From positions 434,001 to 498,000 of the forward strand of contig NZ_WUBR01000002.1 of assembly GCF_009807005.1 (NCBI RefSeq): 64,000 nt of DNA, given 5' to 3'. How positions within the stretch are numbered: position 1 is the first letter of the stretch; the number at the start of each line of letters is the position of its first letter. The notes under the pieces were generated by a model that worked only from the letters and a program-made list of their open reading frames with translations, was not told the DNA's origin and did no database searches. This stretch comes from Aurantiacibacter rhizosphaerae (lineage in GTDB: Bacteria > Pseudomonadota > Alphaproteobacteria > Sphingomonadales > Sphingomonadaceae). The position numbers and the translations under genes were made by a program. Shown in pieces: positions 34,667-43,250 of this stretch.

Positions 34667-35973
34667 GCTCGCCGCTCCGGAACGGCGACAAGCAGCACCA
34701 GCAGGCCGGCAAGGACGGCGGGCACGGCATAAATGGCAAAGATCGTTCCAACCGGAAGATCGGCACCGACGAGATAGCCACCAACCAGCGGCCCCAGTAC
34801 CGCCCCGATGCGGCCCACGCCCATCGACCAGCCGATGCCGGTGCTGCGGATATCGGTGGGATAGAACCGCGCGGAAAGCGCCCAGAAGCCATTGAAGCCG
34901 CCCTGCACACTCACACCAACGAACATTGCCGAAAGCAGCGTCAGCGCCAGTGGCATCGATACATTGCCAAAGATCAGCATGGCCACGGCAGAGGCGAAGA
35001 AGAACAGCGATATCACACGCGGCAGCGCGAACCGCACAGCTAACCAGCCCATCGCGCTTGTGCCGAGAAAGGCACCAAGGTTATAGGTCGCCCCGGCGTA
35101 GATCGCCTGATCAACCGGCAAACCAGCGCGGGTGGTGAGTTCAGGGATCCAGTTAATCACGAAATAGAGGACGAAATATCCCAGCGCCACGGCGAGCCAA
35201 AGGATGATGCCGGACCGCATCCGGCCATCGTCAAACAGGCGCAGCAAGCCGATCTTGTTCGCAGTGTCTGGCTTCGGCGGCAGCGCGTCAAGCGGCTCAT
35301 GCCCCAGTCGCGCACCAAGCTTGTTAGCGCGTTCCAGCGCATTCTTCGGCTGGCGACGCAGCAGGAAATCGAGCGATTCCGGCATGACGATCAGTGCGAT
35401 GACCAGCAGGCCGAGGCTGAGGAGCCCGATCATCAGCAGGACCATGCGCCAGCCATATTCGGGCAGCAGCGCCACTGTGAGAAACGCGGTGATGATAGAC
35501 CCGAAGGGCCAGCCCGCCTGGACGAAGCCGACAGCAAAGTCGCGATAGCGGGCGGGCGCGAATTCAGATGCCATGGCCGTCATCGTGACGCCGATCGTTC
35601 CAACACCAAGGCCAATCACGAAGCGAGCGAGCACCATCGCCTGAACCGAGTGCACTTGCGATGAAATCACCATCGCCACGGCGACGACGGCCAGCGCACA
35701 AATGATGAGCGGGCGGCGACCGAAACGGTCTGCCAGCGGCGCGATGAGCAGACAGCCACCGGCCATGCCGGCAAGACTGGCGCTGAAGATGATGCCGAGA
35801 TCTGCGGGCGCGATCGACCATTCATCGGACAGCACCGGCGCCACGAAGGACATCACCAGAAGGTCTGCACCGTCAAGCATGTTGAGCAGGAAGCACAGGC
35901 CCACAGCAATAATCTGCACCGGCTTCCACTCGGTAGAATCGGCAGTTTCAGGGATGGCAGCGGCCGCGTTCAT
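34663..35973 (-). CDS. MFS transporter, aromatic acid:H+ symporter (AAHS) type
   Basis: A 436-residue, 12-helix protein. NMLDGADLLVMSFVAPVLS in helix 1 fits the DG-x-D motif of AAHS transporters such as PcaK, and ADRFGRRPLI is the MFS loop 2-3 motif. C-terminal RSTGIGWSMGVGRIGAVLGP is typical of the family. Likely substrate is shikimate, quinate or a hydroxybenzoate, inferred from the next two genes. The ATG at 35971-35973 is preferred over the TTG one codon upstream. It is divergent from the TetR gene and overlaps the dehydrogenase by 4 bases. Confidence 0.88.
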   Translation of the reverse strand: MNAAAAIPETADSTEWKPVQIIAVGLCFLLNMLDGADLLVMSFVAPVLSDEWSIAPADLGIIFSASLAGMAGGCLLIAPLADRFGRRPLIICALAVVAVAMVISSQVHSVQAMVLARFVIGLGVGTIGVTMTAMASEFAPARYRDFAVGFVQAGWPFGSIITAFLTVALLPEYGWRMVLLMIGLLSLGLLVIALIVMPESLDFLLRRQPKNALERANKLGARLGHEPLDALPPKPDTANKIGLLRLFDDGRMRSGIILWLAVALGYFVLYFVINWIPELTTRAGLPVDQAIYAGATYNLGAFLGTSAMGWLAVRFALPRVISLFFFASAVAMLIFGNVSMPLALTLLSAMFVGVSVQGGFNGFWALSARFYPTDIRSTGIGWSMGVGRIGAVLGPLVGGYLVGADLPVGTIFAIYAVPAVLAGLLVLLVAVPERRA

Positions 35974-36073
35974 CAAACGACTCGCGCCGCGCTGTTGGTG
36001 CTGATTGCAATCATGACGTCCTCTCGCTTCGCCCCCGTTATCCGGGAAGGTCGAATGGAGCGCATCTAAACAT

Positions 36074-36088
36074 ACCGTCCGGTACGGT
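36074..36088. promoter_or_regulatory. Candidate TetR operator, inverted repeat ACCGT-N5-ACGGT
   Basis: ACCGT (36074-36078) and ACGGT (36084-36088) form perfect arms around CCGGT in the divergent MFS/TetR region (35974-36185). Its place and symmetry suit a TetR-family dimer. Binding is not shown. Confidence 0.45.
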
Positions 36089-36096
36089 CAACAACA

Positions 36097-36116
36097 AACA
36101 TACAGGTTGGAATGTT
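36097..36116. promoter_or_regulatory. Second inverted repeat AACAT-N10-ATGTT in the divergent region
   Basis: Five-base perfect arms with 10-base spacing lie 8 bases after the first candidate operator and about 70 bases before the TetR start. It could be a second site or part of the same regulator's contact region. Confidence 0.3.
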
Positions 36117-36185
36117 ATTGCATCAGGCCATTGCCCTTGGCTATGACACGCCGCAAGAACATATAAGACGAGAGAGTGGAGAGTT

Positions 36186-36824
36186 TTGGCAGAGGCAGCG
36201 GTCAAGGAGCGGCGCAAGCGGAACGCATCGGCAACACGTGCCGAACTTGTGGCCGTGGCGACCGAAGAGTTTGCCGAAAAAGGGTTGGCAGGCGCAAGGG
36301 TAGAGGAAATCGCTTCGCGCACTGCCACCAGCAAGCACATGATCTACTACCATTTCGGCAGCAAGGACGGGCTGTATCGCGCCGTGCTGGAACAGGCCTA
36401 TGACGAATTTCGGATCGCCGAAGGATCGCTCGATTACGACGATCTGCCGGCGCTCGATGCGCTAACCGCGCTTGTCGGTGCGACGTTCGACGTGCACGCC
36501 CGGCGTCCGCAGATTGTTCGCATCATCATGGCCGAGAACATAAATTGCGGCGAGCAGATCCATTCGATCGACAGCTTTCAGCAGCGTGAGCTGGCGCTGG
36601 ATACCATGCGCCGAATTCTGGATCGCGGCGCGGCGGACGGCACCTTGCGAAGCGGGCTGGACCCCTTGCAGGTGCACCTTACCGTCAGCGCGCTCTGCTT
36701 CCACTACATCGCCAATGTCCACACCTTCGGCCACGTATTCGAAATCGATGCCCACTCCTCCACCGAGATGGAAACCCGCCGTGAGGAGATCATCGCAACC
36801 ATAGTCAATCGCTGTGCGAAGTGA
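36186..36824 (+). CDS. TetR-family transcriptional regulator
   Basis: A 212-residue protein with a TTG start preceded by GGAGAG. The N-terminal helix-turn-helix is clear: TRAELVAVATEEFAEKG, then VEEIASRTATSKHMIYYHFGSKDGLYRAV. The C-terminal ligand/dimer domain spans ~80-210. The divergent position next to the transporter-dehydrogenase-dehydratase set, with inverted repeats between, suggests it represses that operon and possibly its own, with a pathway compound as inducer. The tannase gene follows 16 bases after the stop, so regulator and esterase may be co-transcribed. Confidence 0.9.
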   Translation: MAEAAVKERRKRNASATRAELVAVATEEFAEKGLAGARVEEIASRTATSKHMIYYHFGSKDGLYRAVLEQAYDEFRIAEGSLDYDDLPALDALTALVGATFDVHARRPQIVRIIMAENINCGEQIHSIDSFQQRELALDTMRRILDRGAADGTLRSGLDPLQVHLTVSALCFHYIANVHTFGHVFEIDAHSSTEMETRREEIIATIVNRCAK

Positions 36825-36840
36825 CGGGAAAGGAATGAAA

Positions 36841-38571
36841 ATGATTAACAGCAAAGCCGTTGCACCCATGTGCCTGGCGGCCCTACTCGCGTCATGCACC
36901 GGCATGGGTTCGACACCGCCTGCCAGCGCCGGTGCAGACGCGACCGCATTTTCCGACAGGTGCGCCGCACTGGGCGCACAGCTGATGTCGCAGGCGCCGG
37001 TGCGCGATCTCGTTATCCAGACCAGTGCGTGGCAAGAGAACCTGGTCCTCGAAGGCGAAGGCTCCGATGTGCAGGCCCCGCTGCCCGCACATTGCCTTGT
37101 CGAGGGTTACTATGGCGAGCACGAGGGCCAAATCGGCGGATCATACCGTACAGCTTTCCGCATGCGCTTGCCGCTGGACTGGAACGGGCGCTTCCTGTTC
37201 GAAGGCGGCGGCGGTTCCAACGGCGTGATCCGCGAAGCGACCGGCATAAACGGCCCCGGAAACACCACGGCGCTGGATCGCGGCTATGCAGTGATCGCGC
37301 AGGACAGCGGACACGACAATGATCGCAACAATGTGCCCAGCCACGGCGGAGTGATGGCATTCGGCCACGATCCGCAGGCCCGCGCAGACTATGGCCATTC
37401 CAGCCTGAAACCGACTTACGATCTTGGCCAGCACATCGTCTCCACGCTTTATGGCCGCGACAGCGAAACCAATCTTTTCTGGGGCTGCTCCAAGGGCGGG
37501 CAAGAGGGGATGGCCTTCGCGCAGCGCTATCCCGATGCCTTTGACGGGATCGTGGCCGTGGCCCCCGGCATGGCGCTGCCCCGCGCCGCGGTGGCACAGG
37601 CATGGGACACGCAGGCACTGGCGGGCGTCCTTACCGCGCGCGGCGAGAAGCCTTCGGTCGAGGGCCTGCGCACGCTGTTCTCCGATCAGCAATTCGCGCT
37701 GGTGAGCGATGCCACACTGGAAGCCTGCGACGCCATCGACGGCGCGCAGGACGGCATCGTCGCGGCAATCGGGCAATGCACCACCGCTCGCGTGGAGCCG
37801 GAACTTCGTGCGCGCCAATGCACCGCGCAAGGGGCAAGCGATTGCCTTGAGAGCGCGCAGGTGGATGCAATCCTGAAAATCATGGACGGCCCGCGCGATG
37901 CAGATGGCAAAGCGCTTTACTCCGACTGGGCCTGGGACGGGGGTGTTGGCGCAACGGGCTGGCAGGTCTGGAAGACTGGCCTGGTAAACGGTCCGCCGTC
38001 GCTGAACGTCGTATTGGGCGGCAATGCGCTGGCTTCCGCCTTTACCACTCCGCCCACGCCAATCGCGCCCGATCCGGAGCAATTGCTCGCCTGGCAGCTG
38101 GCGTTCGATTTCGATAAGGATGCTCCGGCCATCTATGCGGTGCAAGCTCCGTACAAAACCAGCGCCTGGCAGGATGTCGGCATGCGCTCCACCGACCTAT
38201 CCGCCTTTCGCGCGAATGGCGGAAAGCTGATTGTGCCCCACGGCAGCAGCGATCCCGTCTTCTCGGTCCTCGATACGATCAACTGGTGGAACGAGGTCAA
38301 TACCAAGACCGGCGGAGACGCAGCCAGCTTCGCAAGGGTGTTCCCGGTTCCCGGCATGAACCACTGCCGCGGCGGACCATCGACCGACCAGTTCGATTCC
38401 CTGTCTGCGCTGGAAAGCTGGGTCATCGACGGGAAAGCGCCAACCTCCATTTCTGCGACTGCTAGCGACGAAACGCCATGGCCGGGTCGCGAAATGCCGC
38501 TTTGCCCATACCCGCAAATCCCGCTGGCAAACGGTGCGGACGGCTATCGCTGCGCTCGGCCCCAGATCTGA
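36841..38571 (+). CDS. Tannase/feruloyl-esterase family protein
   Basis: A 576-residue exported protein with a lipobox (LLASC, Cys19). The catalytic set reads Ser217 in WGCSKGGQEG, Asp471 in HGSSDPVF, and His508 in GMNHCRGG. Cys216 and Cys509 flank Ser and His, the CS-D-HC disulfide pattern established for tannases and FaeB-type esterases. It hydrolyses phenolic esters such as gallates, ferulates or chlorogenate outside the cytoplasm. The ATG at 36841 has AAAGGA at the better distance; the ATG at 36835 is an alternative. The next hydrolase gene begins 21 bases after its stop. Confidence 0.88.
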   Translation: MINSKAVAPMCLAALLASCTGMGSTPPASAGADATAFSDRCAALGAQLMSQAPVRDLVIQTSAWQENLVLEGEGSDVQAPLPAHCLVEGYYGEHEGQIGGSYRTAFRMRLPLDWNGRFLFEGGGGSNGVIREATGINGPGNTTALDRGYAVIAQDSGHDNDRNNVPSHGGVMAFGHDPQARADYGHSSLKPTYDLGQHIVSTLYGRDSETNLFWGCSKGGQEGMAFAQRYPDAFDGIVAVAPGMALPRAAVAQAWDTQALAGVLTARGEKPSVEGLRTLFSDQQFALVSDATLEACDAIDGAQDGIVAAIGQCTTARVEPELRARQCTAQGASDCLESAQVDAILKIMDGPRDADGKALYSDWAWDGGVGATGWQVWKTGLVNGPPSLNVVLGGNALASAFTTPPTPIAPDPEQLLAWQLAFDFDKDAPAIYAVQAPYKTSAWQDVGMRSTDLSAFRANGGKLIVPHGSSDPVFSVLDTINWWNEVNTKTGGDAASFARVFPVPGMNHCRGGPSTDQFDSLSALESWVIDGKAPTSISATASDETPWPGREMPLCPYPQIPLANGADGYRCARPQI

Positions 38572-38592
38572 CAATTGAACGGAGTTTCTACC

Positions 38593-39564
38593 ATGCGGGC
38601 AATTTTCATCGCGGCAACATGCCTGGCGTTGTGTTCAGGCCATGCTGCCTCTGCGCAGCAGGAAATCACCATACAGGAGGCGCGCACCATTGCCTCTGAA
38701 GCGCGCGATGCCGCGACGGCAATGATACCGGACCTGCCCGGAACAGGCCCCTACCCCGCCACCTATGAAATCCTCCCCGATTTCCCGGATCACGTTATCT
38801 TCCGGCCAGCTGATATGGATGGCCTTGGCGACGAGAAGCTGCCGCTCATCGTCTGGGGGAATGGCGGTTGCCAGGACGATGTAGGCAAGTATCGCCTGGC
38901 GTTGCTGGAAGTAGCTTCACACGGCTATGTCATCGTCGCGCCCGGCGGGATTTACTCCGGGCCACGGGCCGATATTTCGAACCGGCGCACGCAAGAGGAA
39001 GATGGGGTCGCTCCCGGAAAAACCAGTGCAAGCCAAATTGCTGAAGGTATCGACTGGGGCATTGCCGCCTCGCGCGATGAAGGCAGCGCCTATTTCAACC
39101 GGCTGGATACAGACGCGATCGGGGTTTCGGGGCGCAGTTGCGGCGGCGGCCAGGCGATCAGGGTGGCGGCAGACCCTCGCGTCAAGGCAGCCGTGTTCCA
39201 CAACACCGGCATCATCATCGAAGGCGAGTTCGTGATCGACGGAAAGGTGATGCAGAAGTCCGAACTGGACGCACTGCACACGCCGGTGCTGTACATCATG
39301 GGCGGCCCCTCCGACGTTGCCTATCCCAACGGCACGGACGATTTCTATCGCATCGATCACGTTCCCGTGATGCTTGTCGACGTGGATACCGGCCACCTGG
39401 GCACTTACCGAGATCTGTTCGGCGGTCGTAACACCCAGATGGAGCTTGATTGGCTCGACTGGCAGTTGAAGGGCGATCAGACAGCCGCCAGAACCTTCGT
39501 CGGTCCGGCATGCCGGCTCTGCCTGCAACCGGATTTGCGCGTGATGAAGAAGGGTATCGACTAA
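38593..39564 (+). CDS. Exported alpha/beta hydrolase, paralogue B
   Basis: A 323-residue secreted protein (signal peptide ~1-21, cleavage after ASA) with GGAG 8-12 bases before the ATG. It has LPGTGPYPATY, VWGNGGC, nucleophile GRSCGG (Ser182), NGTDDFYRI and GPACRLC near the end, closely paralleling the hydrolase at 28179-29156. It is not a lipoprotein, unlike its paralogue. It follows the tannase gene and is the last gene of the accessory block before purF. Likely an esterase in the periplasm; substrate unknown. Confidence 0.82.
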   Translation: MRAIFIAATCLALCSGHAASAQQEITIQEARTIASEARDAATAMIPDLPGTGPYPATYEILPDFPDHVIFRPADMDGLGDEKLPLIVWGNGGCQDDVGKYRLALLEVASHGYVIVAPGGIYSGPRADISNRRTQEEDGVAPGKTSASQIAEGIDWGIAASRDEGSAYFNRLDTDAIGVSGRSCGGGQAIRVAADPRVKAAVFHNTGIIIEGEFVIDGKVMQKSELDALHTPVLYIMGGPSDVAYPNGTDDFYRIDHVPVMLVDVDTGHLGTYRDLFGGRNTQMELDWLDWQLKGDQTAARTFVGPACRLCLQPDLRVMKKGID

Positions 39565-39720
39565 GGCTTGCTGCATCTCAGGTTGCGGAGTGGTGTGCCG
39601 TCCGATAGCCAAGGCTTTGCATAATTCGATCGTCGCAATTGGCCAAAACCGTGCCGCGCCCCTTGTAATCGATCTGCAACATCGCCATTGGGTCTGCGCT
39701 GCTGTTACAAACGGAAATCG

Positions 39721-41196
39721 ATGAACTTCACCCATCCCTATTTGAACGGTGACGGTGACGACAAGCTGCGCGAAGAGTGCGGCGTGTTCGGCATCATCGG
39801 CGGGACTGACGCCGCTGCCGCTTGCGCATTGGGCCTTCACGCCCTGCAACATCGCGGGCAGGAAGCCGTGGGCATAACCAGCTTCGACGGGGCAGAATTC
39901 TATACCCGTCGCGGGCTTGGCCATGTGGCCGACAATTTCTCGTCCGAAGATTCGATTGCGGAACTGCCCGGACATATGGCTGGCGGCCACGTGCGCTATT
40001 CCACCACGGGTGGATCGGGCATGCGCAATATTCAGCCGCTCTATGCAGATCTGGCCAGCGGCGGCTTTGCCGTGGCCCATAACGGCAATATCTCCAACGC
40101 GATGAAGCTGCGGCAGGAACTGGTCAGCAAGGGCGCGATCTTCCAGTCCACCTCCGATACCGAAGTCATCATCCACCTGGTGGCGACCAGCCGCTATCCC
40201 ACCATGCGAGAAAAGCTGGTGGACGCGCTGCGCCTCGTGGAAGGCGCCTATGCGCTGATCGTGATGACACCGCGCGGCATGGCCGCCTGCCGCGATCCGA
40301 TGGGCATTCGCCCGCTGGTGATGGGCAAGCTGGGCGATGCCGTGGTGTTCGCCAGCGAAACCGTGGCGCTGGACGTGGTTGGCGCGGAATTTACCCGGCA
40401 GGTCGATCCCGGCGAATTCGTCGAGGTGGATTTTGACGGCAATGTGCAATCGCACCGGCCCTTTGGCGAAACCCGCCCTCGCCCCTGCATTTTCGAACAT
40501 GTGTATTTCAGCCGGCCCGATTCCATCTTCAACAAGCGCAGCGTTTACGAGAGCCGCAAGAACATCGGCGCGGAACTGGCGCGCGAAATGCCCTGCGATG
40601 CCGATCTGGTGGTGCCCGTGCCGGACAGCGGCGTGCCCGCTGCCATCGGCTATGCGCAGGAGAGCGGCATCCCGTTCGAACTGGGCATCATCCGCTCCCA
40701 CTATGTGGGCCGCACATTCATTCAGCCTTCGGATGGCGCACGCCACGCCGGGGTAAAGCGCAAGCACAACGCCAACCGCCTGCTGGTGGAAGGCAAGCGC
40801 ATCGTGTTGATCGACGATTCCATCGTGCGCGGCACCACCAGCCTGAAGATCGTGCAGATGATGCGCGATGCGGGCGCGGCGGAGGTGCATTTCCGCGTGG
40901 CCAGCCCGCCCACCGGCCATGGCTGCTATTACGGCGTGGATACGCCAGAGCGATCAAAGCTGCTGGCAGGCCGCATGGATCTGGCCGCAATGCAGGAATT
41001 CATCCAGGCAGACAGTCTGGCATTCGTCTCTATCGACGGGCTTTACCGCGCGGTGGGCCTGACAGGGCGCGACAATGCCTGTCCGCAATATTGCGATGCC
41101 TGCTTTACTGGCGAATATCCCACTCCGCTCACCGATTTGACGGGGAAGCAGGACAAGGACGCGCAGCTTTCACTTCCAGTCAACAAGGTCGCCTGA
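39721..41196 (+). CDS. purF: Amidophosphoribosyltransferase
   Basis: A 491-residue protein. A 19-residue leader precedes Cys20 in REECGVFGIIGG, the N-terminal glutaminase nucleophile exposed after processing, as in Bacillus-type PurF. The PRPP site reads VLIDDSIVRGTT. Cysteines in DNACPQYCDACF near the C-terminus suggest the [4Fe-4S]-containing form. It makes phosphoribosylamine, the first step of purine synthesis. The ATG at 39721 is the natural start. The SDR gene begins directly after its TGA with no gap. Confidence 0.96.
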   Translation: MNFTHPYLNGDGDDKLREECGVFGIIGGTDAAAACALGLHALQHRGQEAVGITSFDGAEFYTRRGLGHVADNFSSEDSIAELPGHMAGGHVRYSTTGGSGMRNIQPLYADLASGGFAVAHNGNISNAMKLRQELVSKGAIFQSTSDTEVIIHLVATSRYPTMREKLVDALRLVEGAYALIVMTPRGMAACRDPMGIRPLVMGKLGDAVVFASETVALDVVGAEFTRQVDPGEFVEVDFDGNVQSHRPFGETRPRPCIFEHVYFSRPDSIFNKRSVYESRKNIGAELAREMPCDADLVVPVPDSGVPAAIGYAQESGIPFELGIIRSHYVGRTFIQPSDGARHAGVKRKHNANRLLVEGKRIVLIDDSIVRGTTSLKIVQMMRDAGAAEVHFRVASPPTGHGCYYGVDTPERSKLLAGRMDLAAMQEFIQADSLAFVSIDGLYRAVGLTGRDNACPQYCDACFTGEYPTPLTDLTGKQDKDAQLSLPVNKVA

Positions 41197-41928
41197 ATGA
41201 CTGATAATCAAGAGCAAAAGCCACTTGCGGGCAAGATCGCGCTCGTCACCGGGGCAAGCCGCGGCATTGGCGCGGCAACGGCAAAAGCGCTGGCCGCCAA
41301 GGGCGCGCATGTCATCCTCACCGCGCGCAAGGTGAAGGGGCTGGAAGGCGTGGAAGACGAAATCCACGCGGCCGGCGGAACCTCCACCATCGCGCCGCTA
41401 GACCTGACAGATGGCGAAAGCATCGGCAGGCTGGCGCAGGCGGTGGCAGAGCGCTGGAACAAGCTGGATATCATGGTGATCTGTGCGGCGCAGCTGCCAA
41501 CCCTGACGCCGGTCACCCAGATTGACGGGCAACAGTTCAACCAGGCTCTTACCCTGAACGTGCTTTCCACGCAGGCGTTGCTCGCGCATTTCGACGCCTT
41601 GCTGAAGCGGGCCGACGCTGGCCGGATCATCGGCCTCACCAGCTCCGTTGGTGCTCAGCCACGGCCCTTCTGGGGTGCTTATGGCGCCAGCAAGGCCGCG
41701 TTTGAAAACCTGCTGGAATCGCACGCGAAGGAGATCGAACGGATTTCCGAAATTCGCGTCGCCATCCTGGATCCGGGCGCGACTCGCACGGATATGCGCG
41801 CGCGTGCCTATCCGGGCGAAGATCCCGATTCGGTGAGGCCGCCAGAGGTGGTGGGCAATCGCATCGCGGAAATGCTGACGGAAGATTTCCCCAATCTCCA
41901 CCGTATGCGAGTGGAAACGCCGCGTTAA
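41197..41928 (+). CDS. SDR-family NAD(P)-dependent oxidoreductase
   Basis: A 243-residue classical SDR. VTGASRGIG in the nucleotide fold, and Y-GAS-K in the active site (YGASKAAF) preceded by LTSSVGAQ with the catalytic Ser. The CAAQLP stretch replaces the usual NNAG, a mild deviation. Substrate unknown. The start abuts the purF stop codon, so it is co-translated with purF; this pairing recurs in sphingomonads by general recollection, but a purine-related role is not established. Confidence 0.87.
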   Translation: MTDNQEQKPLAGKIALVTGASRGIGAATAKALAAKGAHVILTARKVKGLEGVEDEIHAAGGTSTIAPLDLTDGESIGRLAQAVAERWNKLDIMVICAAQLPTLTPVTQIDGQQFNQALTLNVLSTQALLAHFDALLKRADAGRIIGLTSSVGAQPRPFWGAYGASKAAFENLLESHAKEIERISEIRVAILDPGATRTDMRARAYPGEDPDSVRPPEVVGNRIAEMLTEDFPNLHRMRVETPR

Positions 41929-42034
41929 CCACTTCGCTTAGCGTCCTGTTAGGCAGCCTCCGACATTCTGTGCAAAGCAAGGCCGCACCTGCGGGCTTGC
42001 CGGATGAAACCACAGAAAACGGGAAACGCGCGCG

Positions 42035-42382
42035 ATGAGCATGCAAAACACCATGGGCCGCTATGATATTGCTGCACAGGAAGATCGCAGTGCTCCTCGC
42101 ACGAAGATCATGATTCCTGCCCAGTTGCGCGGATCGGGCATGCGCGCGTTTCAGACGGTGGTGAACGATCTTTCCCTGTCCGGATTTTCTGCAACGGCAC
42201 TGAACCGGATGCATCCCGGATCGATTTGCTGGCTGACCCTGCCCGGCCTTGAATCCCTGCAATCCGAAGTGGTGTGGTGGGAAAACGGGCAGTGCGGCTG
42301 CGCCTTCACCAACCTGCTGTCACCCATCGTGCATGACAATGTCCTGGCCCGCTTCCGCGGCGATGGCAGCTATCGCGGCTGA
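42035..42382 (+). CDS. PilZ-domain protein
   Basis: A 115-residue protein that is essentially one PilZ domain. EDRSAPR gives the R-x3-R element (R18, R22) and NDLSLSGFS gives D-x-S-x2-G (D45, S47, G50), the two c-di-GMP-binding motifs. The remainder is the beta-barrel, with WWENGQCGCAF. It probably binds cyclic di-GMP and signals to an unknown partner in motility, polysaccharide or cell-cycle control. It stands alone, convergent with the next gene. Confidence 0.88.
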   Translation: MSMQNTMGRYDIAAQEDRSAPRTKIMIPAQLRGSGMRAFQTVVNDLSLSGFSATALNRMHPGSICWLTLPGLESLQSEVVWWENGQCGCAFTNLLSPIVHDNVLARFRGDGSYRG

Positions 42383-42383
42383 T

Positions 42384-43187
42384 CTAGCCCAGCCAGTGCT
42401 TCCGATTGGCGGCATGGCGCAATTTCATCAAAACGCTGCCCAGCACCAGTAATCCCGCTGCAATCGTCGCGAATTCCAGGGAAGGCGCAGTCTGTCCCCC
42501 CGCCGCATAGATGGCAATGAGGGCCCACAGGAAAACGCCTGCATAAACGGGATTGCCCCGCCCTCGCCATACGGCGACCGCCGCGATCAGGCCGCCAAGC
42601 CCGATGACGCCTGACGCCAGCATCACCTTGTCGCTGTTCGCGCCCACGCCGTAATACACCAGCGTGGCCGAGATATTCACGATGCTCGCCGCCGTCAGCC
42701 ACGCGGCAAGCGCGCTGAGCGTAAGGACGACGATCCAGCGTTCCACTGTCGTAAAATCCCGGTCCAGGTGAACCAGGGTGCGGTACACCATCAGAATGCA
42801 CACCAGCGAGAACAGGATGATCACGACGGATGCGAACGTCAGCGCGTAAACCTGCGTGTAAAGCGCCCACAGTCCATTAAGGGCAAAGGCACCTGCCGCA
42901 GGCCAGGCCACGCGGTTCAGCAATGCGCTGTGCCGTTGCGACGGCAGAGCCTGATAAAGCGCGAAGACTACGGAGCCGAAGAACAGCGGCCCCCAGATGG
43001 CAAAGGCCCACCCGGCAGGCGTGATCAGCGTGCGTGTGGCATCTGAACGGCTGCCGATATCTTCCCCGATGCCGAAACTTGGCAGAAAGGTTGCGCCCAC
43101 CTGCAATATCACGGCGAGAATAACCGCGAAGCGCTGAAGCGGGCTGCGCGGATAGGGTGTGCGTCTTGGAGAAGTACCGATTGCCAT
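42384..43187 (-). CDS. TspO/MBR-like (tryptophan-rich sensory) membrane protein
   Basis: A 267-residue integral membrane protein with about eight hydrophobic segments. ITPAGWAFAIWGPLFFGSVVFALYQ near residue 55-80 matches the conserved PAGWAFAIWGP start of the extended tryptophan-rich sensory protein family; LNGLWALYTQ and VNISATLVYYGVG follow. TspO relatives bind porphyrins and influence tetrapyrrole or stress responses, but this longer group is uncharacterised. It is convergent with the PilZ gene, whose stop lies one base away. Confidence 0.6.
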   Translation of the reverse strand: MAIGTSPRRTPYPRSPLQRFAVILAVILQVGATFLPSFGIGEDIGSRSDATRTLITPAGWAFAIWGPLFFGSVVFALYQALPSQRHSALLNRVAWPAAGAFALNGLWALYTQVYALTFASVVIILFSLVCILMVYRTLVHLDRDFTTVERWIVVLTLSALAAWLTAASIVNISATLVYYGVGANSDKVMLASGVIGLGGLIAAVAVWRGRGNPVYAGVFLWALIAIYAAGGQTAPSLEFATIAAGLLVLGSVLMKLRHAANRKHWLG

Positions 43188-43250
43188 GGGTGGATCGTTA
43201 GGGAATTGGCCGAGTTACTGCCAGTTATATTCTTGCGCAGCCTGCAACAT

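Noticed and set aside
38917-40920. A 667-codon minus-strand open frame opposite the hydrolase and purF
   Set aside because: Antisense to purF and a clear hydrolase, low-complexity composition, no motif.
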